This document shows, one piece after another, positions 53,859 through 61,936 of a DNA stretch of 64,000 bases; position 1 is the stretch's first letter; each line of letters begins with the position of its first letter. A program made the translations under genes and the position numbers. The notes beneath the pieces are model-generated. The model searched no databases and was not told the origin of the DNA. It saw only the letters and a list, made by a program, of their open reading frames with translations. Origin of the DNA: Mycolicibacterium sarraceniae (GTDB lineage Bacteria > Actinomycetota > Actinomycetes > Mycobacteriales > Mycobacteriaceae); contig NZ_AP022595.1 of the NCBI RefSeq assembly GCF_010731875.1, positions 1,612,001 to 1,676,000 on the forward strand, written 5' to 3'.

Positions 53859-55069
53859 CCACGGCGCCGCAACTTCCCCGTCTGCTCGCCGCGCCGGGAC
53901 CCGGTCTGGCCGAACACCATCTGCAGTTCGGCCCGCTGCCCGATGCCGTTGGCCGGGACTTGATCCCGTTACTCAAGGAGGCCGACCTGTCGGGGCGCGG
54001 CGGCGCGGGCTTCCCGACCGCGCGCAAGATCGCCGCGGTCACCGGACCCAAGCCGGTGGTGGTGGGTAACGGCGCCGAAGGCGAGCCGTTGAGCCGCAAG
54101 GATGCAATCCTGCTGACCCAGGCGCCGCATCTGGTCCTTGACGGTCTGGACGCCGCCGCGGCAGCAGTCGAGGCGGACGAGGTCTACCTGTACGTGCACT
54201 CGGCCGCCGTGCCGGCGGTGACACGCGCGCTCGACGAGCGCCGCGCCGCCGGACTCGATCGGTACAGGGTCGCCGTGGTCGAGGCTCCCGACAGGTTCGT
54301 CGCGGGGGAGGAGTCCGCGGCTATCCGGCGGATCGAAGGCGGCCCCGCGCTGCCGCGCGACCGCACCGTCATGACCGCGATCGCGGGGGTTCGCGGCCGG
54401 CCGACCCTGGTGAACAACGTTGAAACACTGGCTCATATCGCGCTGATAGCCCGGTTCGGGTCGCGCTGGTTCCGGTCGGTGGGCGATCAGGCCGACCCCG
54501 GCAGCATGCTGATCACGTTATCCGGTGCGCTGAACAACACCGGCGTGACGGAGGTTCCGACCGGTGTCCTCCTCAGGAGCGTGATCGAACGCAACGGCGG
54601 CACCGACCTTCGCACTGTGCGCGCGGTTCTCGTCGGTGGTTATCACGGCAGCTGGATTCCCGCGAAAGCCTTCGAGGACAGCGGATTATCGCGGGCCGGT
54701 TTGAAGGCACTGGGTGCGAGTCCGGGTGCCGGGGTCATTCACGCTCTCGGCGTGGGGGAGTGCGGGCTCGCGCGCACGGCGGAGATCGCCACCTATCTCG
54801 CCGAGCAGAGCGCCCGCCAATGCGGACCGTGCCGCAATGGCCTGCCTCGGCTGGAGCAGCTGCTCAGCGAGCTTGCCTACAGCCGGGTCAACGATTTTCT
54901 GGTGAAGGAGATACGCCGGGTCGTGCGTATGGTCGACGGCCGAGGATCGTGTCGACATCCGGATGGGACGGCCCGCATGGTCCGCAGCGCTCTCGGCGCA
55001 TTTGCCAACGACATCGAGCACCATCGCCACCGCAGCTGCGAAGCCACCACGGTCTCGCAGTCGGTCTAG
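53855..55069 (+). CDS. NuoF-like NADH/FMN/Fe-S protein with three cluster cysteines
   Basis: A 404-residue homologue of the NuoF 51-kDa subunit of complex I. FMN/NADH loops are visible: GRGGAGFPTARK at 47-58 and GNGAEGEPLSRKD at 71-83. The SLBB-type middle and the C-terminal cluster domain follow. The canonical SCGxCxPCR reads SARQCGPCR here, so Ala320 replaces the first Cys while C323, C326 and C366 remain. The cluster may be lost or have another ligand. It is translationally coupled to the haem protein upstream, suggesting an electron path NAD(P)H to FMN to Fe-S to haem. Confidence 0.85.
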   Translation: MTTAPQLPRLLAAPGPGLAEHHLQFGPLPDAVGRDLIPLLKEADLSGRGGAGFPTARKIAAVTGPKPVVVGNGAEGEPLSRKDAILLTQAPHLVLDGLDAAAAAVEADEVYLYVHSAAVPAVTRALDERRAAGLDRYRVAVVEAPDRFVAGEESAAIRRIEGGPALPRDRTVMTAIAGVRGRPTLVNNVETLAHIALIARFGSRWFRSVGDQADPGSMLITLSGALNNTGVTEVPTGVLLRSVIERNGGTDLRTVRAVLVGGYHGSWIPAKAFEDSGLSRAGLKALGASPGAGVIHALGVGECGLARTAEIATYLAEQSARQCGPCRNGLPRLEQLLSELAYSRVNDFLVKEIRRVVRMVDGRGSCRHPDGTARMVRSALGAFANDIEHHRHRSCEATTVSQSV

Positions 55070-55091
55070 CGTGCTGGCCCATAAACCCGAA

Positions 55092-55139
55092 CGTGACACC
55101 AGGGTCACGCCCGACGCCGAACGTGACTGTGGTGTCACG
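55092..55139. terminator. Twin GTGAC-N6-GTCAC palindromes between convergent genes
   Basis: CGTGAC-N6-GTCACG occurs at 55092-55109 and 55122-55139, each preceded by CCGAA. They sit between the 3' ends of the NuoF-like gene (55069) and the sigma-factor gene (55154). A bidirectional terminator or repeated-element role is plausible; the same motif recurs at 57399. Confidence 0.55.
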
Positions 55140-55153
55140 CTCGCGGCGAGAGA

Positions 55154-56005
55154 TCAGCGCGCCGAGGGGTCGGCGGTGGCCTCGATGTTGGCGACCAGAC
55201 CGTCGCGGATGGTAAGCACGACGACGGCGAACAGGCGCCGATGGCTGAAGGCGAGTGCGACGGGTCGCCCAACCGGACCGCTGACGAGTGTGGCGCCGGT
55301 GAGGTAGCGCAACAGGTTGGTGCCCACGGCCACTCGCCCGTGGTTCACCTGCGGCGGCGGTGCGGGTTCGGCCAGGATCGTGCCGACTCCCCACACGTCG
55401 GGAGCCAGCACTTCGGTCAACGCCGCCAGATCGCCGCTGGCGCAGGCCGCGATGAATCGCTCGGTGACCAAATGATGTTCGGCGTCGTCGACGACGGCGG
55501 TGACCGGTGTGGCTGCCTGGATCTTGATGCGTGCGCGGCGCGCGAGCTGACGGCATGTCGCGGTCGGTCGGCCGACGGTGTCGGCGATGTCGTCGAACGG
55601 CACCCGAAACACGTCGTGCAGCACGAACGCGACCCGTTCGGGGGCGGTGAGTCTGCCCAATACCTCGAACAGTGCATCGTGCACCTCGTCATCGAGGGTG
55701 ACCCGCTCGCCGGGATCGGGCATCGCGCTGTGATTCAGCGGCTCCGCACGGTCCATCAGGTCGGGTTCGGCGGTGCTCACCCGTCGGTGCCGGGCTGAGC
55801 GGACGTGATCGAGGCACAGTCGGCTGCTGACGACCGTCAGCCAGCCCCGCGCGTCGTCGATCTCCGTGACATCGGTGAGAGAAAGCCGCAGAAAGGCTTC
55901 CTGCACAATGTCTTCCGCGTCGCCGATATCGCCGACCATCTGGTAGGCGAGGTTGATCAGATACGGGCGGTGGGCAGCCAGCAGGCCGGCGATCGGATCG
56001 CTCAT
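55154..56005 (-). CDS. ECF41-type sigma factor with C-terminal SnoaL-like domain (SigJ-like)
   Basis: A 283-residue ECF sigma factor. Region 2 is residues ~5-75 (LINLAYQMVGDIGDAEDIVQ, then EAFLRL and RGWLTVVSSRLCLDHVRSAR). Region 4 is ~115-165 (RVAFVLHDVFRVPFDDIADT). A SnoaL/NTF2-like C-terminal domain (~175-283) replaces an anti-sigma factor and, in this group, controls activity in cis. The size and build match SigJ/ECF41. ATG 56005. It is divergent from an NmrA-type gene carrying a matching promoter. Confidence 0.88.
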   Translation of the reverse strand: MSDPIAGLLAAHRPYLINLAYQMVGDIGDAEDIVQEAFLRLSLTDVTEIDDARGWLTVVSSRLCLDHVRSARHRRVSTAEPDLMDRAEPLNHSAMPDPGERVTLDDEVHDALFEVLGRLTAPERVAFVLHDVFRVPFDDIADTVGRPTATCRQLARRARIKIQAATPVTAVVDDAEHHLVTERFIAACASGDLAALTEVLAPDVWGVGTILAEPAPPPQVNHGRVAVGTNLLRYLTGATLVSGPVGRPVALAFSHRRLFAVVVLTIRDGLVANIEATADPSAR

Positions 56006-56043
56006 GTCATAAACGACGAATCGGCATGGCAAAAAGTTACCGC

Positions 56044-56070
56044 TGTCACGTTGTAGGGCGCTATCCCGTC
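56044..56070 (+). promoter_or_regulatory. Candidate ECF41-type promoter for the NmrA-Ddn operon
   Basis: TGTCAC at 56044-56049 and CGTC at 56067-56070, spaced by 17 bases. This fits the known ECF41 target promoter (TGTCACA, ~16 bases, CGTC). It points toward the NmrA-like gene, whose ATG is 31 bases after the -10 element, and lies in the 96-base gap next to the sigma gene. Confidence 0.65.
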
Positions 56071-56101
56071 CTTGCTCGTAGCCGACAGAAAGGGACTCGA
56101 G

Positions 56102-56956
56102 ATGACCCCGGAGATGACCGTTGTGATAACCGGAGCGACCGGCAATGTGGGCCGGCCGCTCGTCGAACAGCTGGTGAAGGCCGGCGCCCATGTTCGCGCG
56201 GTGACCCGGCGCCCAGGTCAGGCCGGCCTACCGCCCGGCGTCGAGCAAGTGCCCGACCCCACCGCGGCGTTGGTCGGTGCCTCGGCGGTGTTCCTGAATT
56301 CCCGCGCCTTGGGACCCGAGCTGGCACAGGTCGCGTCGGCGCTGGCGCGTCACGGCGTCGCGAAGGTGGTGGCATTGTCGGCAATCAACGCTGACGATGA
56401 CGACAGCCGTCAGCCGTCGCGCTACCGCGGTGACCGCAACCGGGAGTGCGAGCAGCTTGCCGTCGCATCGGGCGTGCCGTGGGTGAGCCTGCGGCCGTCG
56501 GTGTTCGCATCGAATTTCCCCGGGATGTGGGGGGCGCAGATACGCGCTGGCGATGTCGTTGCCGGGCCGTACGCCGAGGCATCGACAGCGCCGATCGCCG
56601 AAGCGGACATCGCCGCCGTCGCGGCGCACGCCCTGCTAACCGACGACCTTGTGGCGCAGCGAGTTCCGATGACCGGACCGCAATCGCTGACCAACACCGA
56701 GCTCGCCGCGATCATCGGGGAGGCCCTGAATCGTCCGCTGCGTTACCAGGAGGTCCCGGCCGAACTGGTGCGGGAACGCTTCATCGGCAACGGATTTCCC
56801 TCGGCATTCGCCGACGCTTATGTCGCGATGCAGTCGGCCACATTGGCGTCGCCTGCCTTGGTCACCCACGACGTCGAGAAGATCCTCGACCGTCCCGCCA
56901 CCACGTTCGCCCGCTGGGTGGCCGAGCACACCGCACTGTTCACCGAGGAGAAGTGA
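56102..56956 (+). CDS. NmrA-like NAD(P)-binding oxidoreductase
   Basis: A 284-residue atypical SDR. VVITGATGNVGRPLVEQL near residue 7 is the GxxGxxG loop, and the second-strand Arg pair RAVTRRPGQ suggests NADP. The catalytic Tyr/Lys of classic SDRs is not evident; the NmrA type acts as NADP-dependent reductase or redox sensor. AAAGGGA precedes ATG 56102. It is coupled to the Ddn-like gene (TGATG). The ECF41 neighbourhood often encodes such oxidoreductase/epimerase genes, so control by the divergent sigma factor is likely. Confidence 0.87.
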   Translation: MTPEMTVVITGATGNVGRPLVEQLVKAGAHVRAVTRRPGQAGLPPGVEQVPDPTAALVGASAVFLNSRALGPELAQVASALARHGVAKVVALSAINADDDDSRQPSRYRGDRNRECEQLAVASGVPWVSLRPSVFASNFPGMWGAQIRAGDVVAGPYAEASTAPIAEADIAAVAAHALLTDDLVAQRVPMTGPQSLTNTELAAIIGEALNRPLRYQEVPAELVRERFIGNGFPSAFADAYVAMQSATLASPALVTHDVEKILDRPATTFARWVAEHTALFTEEK

Positions 56957-57402
56957 TGACCGATCCACGCCCGCCCCGCTGGCTCAAGCCGATGAACCGC
57001 CTGATGATGGCGGTCCAGAAGCTGGGGCTACCCACCGGACCCGCCTACGTGCTGACCGTGCCCGGCCGCAAATCCGGCACGCCGCGCCACACCCCGATGA
57101 CGCCCTTTGAATACGACGGCGGGCTGTATACCGTCGCGGGATACCCGGGCGCCGACTGGGCCCGCAACGCGCGGGCTGCCGGCGCGGGAACGTTGAGCCG
57201 TGGCAGGCGTTCTCGGCCCGTCACGATCGTCGAACTCGGTGCCGAAGAAGCCAGGCCGGTGTTGCGTGCGTTCCCCGGATCGGTGCCCGTCGGGGTTGCG
57301 TTCGCCAAACGGTCGGGTCTGGTGCAGCAGGGCACGCCCGACGAATTCGAAGCGCTGGCAGGCAGACTCGCCGTATTCCGCTTCGATCCGCCGCGAGTGT
57401 GA
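56956..57402 (+). CDS. Deazaflavin (F420)-dependent nitroreductase-family protein (Ddn-like)
   Basis: A 148-residue split-barrel protein beginning PRPPRWLKPMNRLMMAVQKL. VLTVPGRKSGTPRHTPMTPF is the F420-phosphate binding signature of the Ddn family, and GYPGADWARNARAAGAG is the second conserved block. Such proteins reduce quinones or nitroaromatics with F420H2 at the membrane. ATG 56956 overlaps the upstream stop by one base. Likely part of the ECF41-controlled oxidative stress or detoxification unit. Confidence 0.88.
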   Translation: MTDPRPPRWLKPMNRLMMAVQKLGLPTGPAYVLTVPGRKSGTPRHTPMTPFEYDGGLYTVAGYPGADWARNARAAGAGTLSRGRRSRPVTIVELGAEEARPVLRAFPGSVPVGVAFAKRSGLVQQGTPDEFEALAGRLAVFRFDPPRV

Positions 57403-57452
57403 CGCCCGAGTCACGCGCGGCGCCGAACGTGACTCTGGAAAGACGTTCGGCG
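57399..57452. terminator. GTGAC palindrome plus strong hairpin between convergent genes
   Basis: GTGAC-N6-GTCAC at 57399-57414 overlaps the Ddn-like stop codon. A 10-bp perfect stem (CGCCGAACGT with ACGTTCGGCG, 12-base loop) lies at 57421-57452, between it and the end of the ABC permease gene (57461). A bidirectional terminator is likely. Confidence 0.65.
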
Positions 57453-57460
57453 ACGACGGG

Positions 57461-58285
57461 TTAGCGCACGAGCCGGCGCAATAGCGCTGACGCGGCGGCG
57501 ACGCCGAGCACCGCGGATCCCGCCAGCACACCCAGGTCCAGCCACGGATGTGCCGACGGGATGCCCACCAGCAGCAGCCGCAGCGAATCCACCTCGTAGC
57601 TCAGCGGATTCACCCGGGACAGCCAACGCAGCCACTCCGGCATCACCGATACCGGGTACAGCGCGTTGGAGGCGAAAAACAGTGGCATCGTGATCGCCTG
57701 CCCGATCCCCATCAACCGGTCCCGGTTACGCACCAGCCCAGCCAGCGCCATCGACAGGCACGCGAAGAACGCTGACCCGAGCATCACCACACCCATCGCG
57801 GCGAGGATCCGTAACGGGTTGTACGTCATGTGGATGCCCATGATGTAGGCCAGCACGAGAACGCCGACCACCTGCGCTACCGAACGCACACCTGCGGCAA
57901 ACGCCTTGCCCGTCACCAACGCCGACGCCGGAGCCGGGGTCACCATGAGCTTGGCCAGGATGCCGGCGTCGCGGTCCCAGACGATCTGGATGCCGTAGAA
58001 GATCGAGATGAACAGCGCCGACTGGGCGATGATGCCCGGGGCCAGGAACGCCAGATAGGGTACCGACCCGGTGTCGATGACGTGTAGCCGGTTGAACGTC
58101 GTGCCGAAGATCAACAGCCACAACGCCGGTTGCACCATGCGGGTGAACAGCTCGGTGCGGTCGTGGCGCAGCTTCTGGATCTCGACCCACGCGAATGTTT
58201 CCATCCGGCCGGCCAGGCTGGGCACTCGCCGCCAGCCGCGCGGCGCGCGGATCAAGCGGGGTGTGGTGGCGGACTCAACCGGCAT
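57461..58285 (-). CDS. ABC-2 type transporter permease (DrrB-like)
   Basis: A 274-residue membrane protein with six helices of the ABC-2 type. The conserved post-helix Pro/Gly segment NPLSYEVDSLRLLLVG is near residue 228, and GQAITMPLFFASNALYPVSV precedes it. It is the export partner of the ATPase encoded just upstream, whose 3' end overlaps this gene by 11 bases. Probably exports drugs, lipids or polyketides. It belongs to the MarR-controlled operon. Confidence 0.9.
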   Translation of the reverse strand: MPVESATTPRLIRAPRGWRRVPSLAGRMETFAWVEIQKLRHDRTELFTRMVQPALWLLIFGTTFNRLHVIDTGSVPYLAFLAPGIIAQSALFISIFYGIQIVWDRDAGILAKLMVTPAPASALVTGKAFAAGVRSVAQVVGVLVLAYIMGIHMTYNPLRILAAMGVVMLGSAFFACLSMALAGLVRNRDRLMGIGQAITMPLFFASNALYPVSVMPEWLRWLSRVNPLSYEVDSLRLLLVGIPSAHPWLDLGVLAGSAVLGVAAASALLRRLVR

Positions 58286-59084
58286 TACGCGCCGCCTTCC
58301 GGCCGGCCCGCACGCCGCGCAGGCCCGCGTGGTCGGCGGTTTCGTCGAGCCCGGAACCGGCGTAATGCCGGAAGACGTCTTCCAGGCTCGCCTCGGGACC
58401 GACCTTGGTCTTGAGCTCGGCCGGGGTGCCGACCGCCCGCAGCCGGCCGTGGTGCATCAGCGCGACCCGGTCGCACAGCACGTCGGCTTCCTCCATGTAG
58501 TGCGTGGTGAGCAGCACGGTCATGCCGAACTCCTGCTGCATACTCTCGACTTGCGACCAAACACTTTCGCGGGCAATGGGATCCAGGCCTACCGTCGGCT
58601 CATCGAGAATCAGCAGCGACGGCTGGTTGACCAGCGCCTGGGCCAGCTCCAGGCGGCGCACCATGCCGCCGGAATAGGTGCCCGCCAACTTGTCGGCGAC
58701 GTCAAGCAGTTGCATCGCCTCCAGCGCCTCGGCAACCCGCTGCTTGCGCACCGAGCGCGGCACGTCGTAAAGCCGGGCAAACCACTCGACGTTCTGCCGG
58801 CCGGTCAGCGCTTGCTCGATCGAAAGTTGTTGGGGCACATAGCCGAGGTTGTACCGGATGTCCATGGTGTCGTGCCGGGCGTCGAGCCCGAAGATACGCA
58901 CCTGCCCATGCTGGATGGGCGCCAGCGTCGTCAGCAGCCGCACTACGGTGGTCTTGCCTGCGCCGTTCGGGCCCAGCAGCCCAAGGGTTTCGCCGGTGTG
59001 TACCTGCAGCGTCAGATCGTCCACGGCGGTGAAGTCGCCGTAGCGGTGGGTGAGGTTCTGGCAGTCGATCGCCGGCGTGGTCAT
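58275..59084 (-). CDS. ABC transporter ATP-binding protein (DrrA-like)
   Basis: A 269-residue ATPase: Walker A LLGPNGAGKTTVVRLL near residue 36, Q-loop LGYVPQQLSIEQ, signature YSGGMVRRLELAQALV, Walker B SLLILDEPTVGLDP and the H-loop TTHYMEEAD. All are intact. The C-terminal extension (LEDVFRHYAGSGL) is typical of DrrA-type exporters. It overlaps the MarR stop by four bases. Confidence 0.93.
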   Translation of the reverse strand: MTTPAIDCQNLTHRYGDFTAVDDLTLQVHTGETLGLLGPNGAGKTTVVRLLTTLAPIQHGQVRIFGLDARHDTMDIRYNLGYVPQQLSIEQALTGRQNVEWFARLYDVPRSVRKQRVAEALEAMQLLDVADKLAGTYSGGMVRRLELAQALVNQPSLLILDEPTVGLDPIARESVWSQVESMQQEFGMTVLLTTHYMEEADVLCDRVALMHHGRLRAVGTPAELKTKVGPEASLEDVFRHYAGSGLDETADHAGLRGVRAGRKAARNAG

Positions 59085-59533
59085 GGCCGCTTCTCCCTCA
59101 GCTTGGTGGTGATGTCGGCGAGCACCCGGATCCCTTCGGCCAGCGCCTCGGCCTCGCGGTCGTCGAGTTCATCGAGCGCCTCGGCCAGTGCCGCGCGGCG
59201 CGCGGCCCGGGATTCGTCGGCGATCCTCTGGGCCGGAGCGGTGAGCTCGAGGCGCCCCACCCGGCGATCACCGGGGTCCGGCGTACGTACCAGCAGTCCG
59301 TCGCCCGACAGCTTGGACACCAACGTGGAGGCGGTATTGGCGGCCAGCCCGAGTTCGGCGGCGGCCGCGCTCACCGAGATGCCCGGCTGTCGGGCGACCA
59401 GCCGCAACAGTTCGGCCTGTGACTCGGTCAGCCCGGCCGTGACGAACGACGCGCCCGCGGTTCTGCGGATGGTGCGACGGAATCGGCCGACGGTGCCGAA
59501 CAGCTCGACGACGAGATCGGTCCGGATATCCAC
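59081..59533 (-). CDS. MarR-family regulator of the ABC exporter
   Basis: A 150-residue winged-helix protein. The DNA-recognition region is ISVSAAAAELGLAANTASTL and the wing is LVRTPDPGDRRVGRLELT. It begins the operon MarR-ATPase-permease. Start GTG 59533. A perfect 9-bp palindrome lies 10 bases upstream, so it very likely represses its own operon until its ligand binds. Confidence 0.9.
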   Translation of the reverse strand: MDIRTDLVVELFGTVGRFRRTIRRTAGASFVTAGLTESQAELLRLVARQPGISVSAAAAELGLAANTASTLVSKLSGDGLLVRTPDPGDRRVGRLELTAPAQRIADESRAARRAALAEALDELDDREAEALAEGIRVLADITTKLREKRP

Positions 59534-59542
59534 CCCGTCAGA

Positions 59543-59563
59543 TTAGCTCTGTTTCAGAGCTAA
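59543..59563. promoter_or_regulatory. MarR operator
   Basis: A perfect inverted repeat with 9-bp arms: TTAGCTCTG, spacer TTT, CAGAGCTAA. It lies 10-30 bases upstream of the MarR start and overlaps the stop of the phosphoesterase gene. Size and position suit a MarR dimer site. Confidence 0.82.
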
Positions 59564-60060
59564 GTCTTCTCGATCTGATGTTGTCGCACGTCGGTCAGGA
59601 CGCCGGGCCGAGTCACGGCGGTCATGTACGTGCAGAACGGCTGACGGCGCCGGTCGGTCGGCGAGCCCGGGTTGAGCAGCCGCAGCCCGGTCCGCGCGGT
59701 GGTGTCCCACGGGATGTGACTGTGGCCGAACACCAACACGTCGGTGTCGGGATAGCGCTGCGCCATCCTGGCTTCGCGGCCAGACGCCGCGCCGGTTTCG
59801 TGGACAACGGTGAAGCGCAGGCCGTCCAGTGTCACGTCGGCGCACTCGGGCAGTCGGGACCGCAATTCCGGGCCGTCGTTGTTGCCCCAGCAGGCGACCA
59901 GGCGCTTGGCTCGGACCGAGAGCTTGTCGAGCAGACTCTCGTCGACCCAGTCGCCGGCGTGGATGACGACATCGGCGCGCTCGACTTCGTGCCATACGGG
60001 TTCGGGCAGGTCGCGGGCGCGCTTGGGGATGTGAGTGTCGGCTATCAGCAGCAGACGCAT
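59560..60060 (-). CDS. Calcineurin-like metallophosphoesterase (YfcE/MJ0936 type)
   Basis: A 166-residue enzyme. Metal motifs: IADTHI (D, H) at residue ~7, HAGDWVDE (GD), ACWGNNDGPE (GNxD/H), TVVHETG and VFGHSHIPW (GHxH). All dinuclear-metal ligands are present. Family members hydrolyse phosphodiesters or phosphomonoesters. Its stop codon lies inside the MarR operator, so the phosphoesterase gene ends where the next operon's control starts. Start ATG 60060. Confidence 0.9.
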   Translation of the reverse strand: MRLLLIADTHIPKRARDLPEPVWHEVERADVVIHAGDWVDESLLDKLSVRAKRLVACWGNNDGPELRSRLPECADVTLDGLRFTVVHETGAASGREARMAQRYPDTDVLVFGHSHIPWDTTARTGLRLLNPGSPTDRRRQPFCTYMTAVTRPGVLTDVRQHQIEKT

Positions 60061-60072
60061 CCGCCGATTCTC

Positions 60073-60261
60073 TCACTGACCTCCGCGCTCGCTGCGGGCC
60101 TCGGCGCCGGTCTCGCCGACGTCGATCGCGTCATCCGAGCCCGAGGCGCCGACGTAACTGCCGCTTTCGTCGTCTTCGCCGTGCTTGCCGGCGCGCGATG
60201 AGGCGACGTGCGGATCGTCCTGGACGTCCTCTTCGCTCTTGCCGTCCGTAGGGTTCGTCAT
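60073..60261 (-). CDS. Small acidic hypothetical protein
   Basis: A 62-residue, Asp/Glu/Ser/Gly-rich, disordered protein (MTNPTDGKSEEDVQDDPHVA to SERGGQ). The ATG 60261 start is preferred over a longer basic extension to 60333, which would be read against the composition of the rest. It is 12 bases upstream of the phosphoesterase gene on the same strand. No family recognised. Confidence 0.55.
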   Translation of the reverse strand: MTNPTDGKSEEDVQDDPHVASSRAGKHGEDDESGSYVGASGSDDAIDVGETGAEARSERGGQ

Positions 60262-60396
60262 GCAGGCCGGGCTACCCGGTGACCGAGGCGGCAAACCCCG
60301 CGCCCGAGCGTTGGTTGAGCGCTCACGCCGCATAGTTCAGCTGATTGCCGAACGGGAGCGCTCGATGAATGTGCTCAGCGCCCTACGCTGGGCGTG

Positions 60397-60696
60397 ATGA
60401 ACCGCAACGATGTCGAGAAGAGCTGGCACGATCCGGCGGCCTTGCGCGCGGCGGTGATCTACGTCGTCTCCGTGGTCGTGGTGGCCGGCGCGGCATTCGC
60501 GGTGACCGTGATCTGGCATTCGCTGATCGCCGGCATCTTGGTGCCGGTGACTCTGTTCCTCGGCGGGATCGGGGCGTTCATTCAGACTTACCGCGTCTGG
60601 CGGGTGCGCGGAACGTGGCCGATCTGGCAGGGCGCGGGCTGGATCCTGCTGGGTCTGTTCCTGTTCTGCCTGGGTGTGCCCGTCGGGGTGTGGTAG
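60397..60696 (+). CDS. Small three-helix membrane protein
   Basis: A 99-residue protein with three hydrophobic segments (residues ~18-40, 45-65, 78-98): AVIYVVSVVVVAGAAFAVTV, AGILVPVTLFLGGIGAFI, GWILLGLFLFCLGVPVGVW. ATG 60397 (GTG 60394 also possible). Between helices 2 and 3 a basic cytoplasmic loop (YRVWRVRGTW) is seen. It precedes the CoA-transferase by 25 bases and may be co-transcribed. Function unknown. Confidence 0.7.
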   Translation: MNRNDVEKSWHDPAALRAAVIYVVSVVVVAGAAFAVTVIWHSLIAGILVPVTLFLGGIGAFIQTYRVWRVRGTWPIWQGAGWILLGLFLFCLGVPVGVW

Positions 60697-60721
60697 CCAG
60701 GTCACCCGCCATACTCGTCGG

Positions 60722-61936
60722 GTGAGTGCTTCTGATGAGCTGCCGCTGGCAGGTGTCCGCATCGTTGAGATCTCGAGCTTTGTGGCTGTGCCGCTGGCCG
60801 GGATGACGCTGGCGCAGCTGGGCGCCGAGGTCATCAGGGTCGATCCGGTCGGCGGTGCGGCCGACTACAAGCGCTGGCCGCTGACCGAGGCGGGCGACAG
60901 CATCTACTGGGCCGGGCTCAACAAGAGCAAGCGTTCGGTGGCCGCCGATATGCGCTCCGGGGAGGGCCAGCACCTCGTTGCTCGGCTGATCGCCGATGCC
61001 GGCATCTTGATCACCAATGTTGCTGGGCGGCAATGGCATTCATATGAAGAGCTCAGTGAGCACCGCCTCGACTTGATCCACCTGGAAGTGGTCGGCCGCG
61101 GCGACGGCTCCACCGGCGTCGACTACACGGTCAACGCGGCCACCGGATTTCCTTTAGTCACCGGATCGCCGACGCAGGGTGGTCCGGTCAACCATGTGCT
61201 ACCGGCCTGGGATGTCAGCTGCGGACTGTACGCGGCCCTGGCAATCCTGGTGGCGCTGCGCCGCCGCGACGCCACCGGGGAAGGCAGTCGCATCCGGCTA
61301 CCTCTCGACGATGTCGCACTGGCCACCGCCGCGAACCTCGGGTTCCTCACCGAACCGATGGTCAAGGGCACCCAGCGGCCACGCCTGGGTAACGCCATCT
61401 ACGGCCAGTACGGCCAGGACTACACCAGCAGCGACGGCGCCACCTTCATGCTCGTGGCGCTGACCAACCGGCACTTCCGCGACCTTGCCGCGCTGACCGG
61501 CACCACCAAAGCCGTTGCCGCCGTTGCCGAAGCGCTGGGCGCCAACTTCGACGACGAGGGCCAGCGCTACGAGCACCGCGGCGTGCTGAGTGGTCTGTTC
61601 GCGCCGTGGTTCGCCAGGCACACCGCCGAGCAGGTGAGCGCGGCACTGTCGGAAACCTCTGTGCTGTGGGAGCGCTACCTGGATTTCGCCGAAGTCGCCG
61701 AAGACCCCCGGGTGACCGCCAATCCGTTGTTCACCGTGTTGACGCAACCCAGGATCGGCAGCTATCTGGCGCCCGGACTGCCGATGTCGGTGGACGGCGC
61801 GCACGTCGCGGCGCAGCCTGCGCCCGCGCTTGGCGATGACACCGAGGCGGTGCTGGCCGAGGTCGGGTACACCGCCGACGAGATCACGGCGCTGGTCCAA
61901 TCCGGCACCGTCGCAACGGGAACCGAGCCGGCATGA
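60722..61936 (+). CDS. CaiB/BaiF-family CoA-transferase
   Basis: A 404-residue family III CoA-transferase. The N-terminal LAGVRIVEISSFVAVPLAG and GAEVIRVDPVGGAADYKRWP are conserved, as is SKRSVAADM. The catalytic Asp lies in GVDYTVNAATGFP. Such enzymes move CoA between acids, for example to activate a steroid, carnitine or 2-methylacyl substrate. GTG 60722. It is coupled to the thioesterase by ATGA. The context (thioesterase, acyl-CoA dehydrogenase, TetR) suggests a small lipid or acid catabolic cluster. Confidence 0.9.
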   Translation: MSASDELPLAGVRIVEISSFVAVPLAGMTLAQLGAEVIRVDPVGGAADYKRWPLTEAGDSIYWAGLNKSKRSVAADMRSGEGQHLVARLIADAGILITNVAGRQWHSYEELSEHRLDLIHLEVVGRGDGSTGVDYTVNAATGFPLVTGSPTQGGPVNHVLPAWDVSCGLYAALAILVALRRRDATGEGSRIRLPLDDVALATAANLGFLTEPMVKGTQRPRLGNAIYGQYGQDYTSSDGATFMLVALTNRHFRDLAALTGTTKAVAAVAEALGANFDDEGQRYEHRGVLSGLFAPWFARHTAEQVSAALSETSVLWERYLDFAEVAEDPRVTANPLFTVLTQPRIGSYLAPGLPMSVDGAHVAAQPAPALGDDTEAVLAEVGYTADEITALVQSGTVATGTEPA

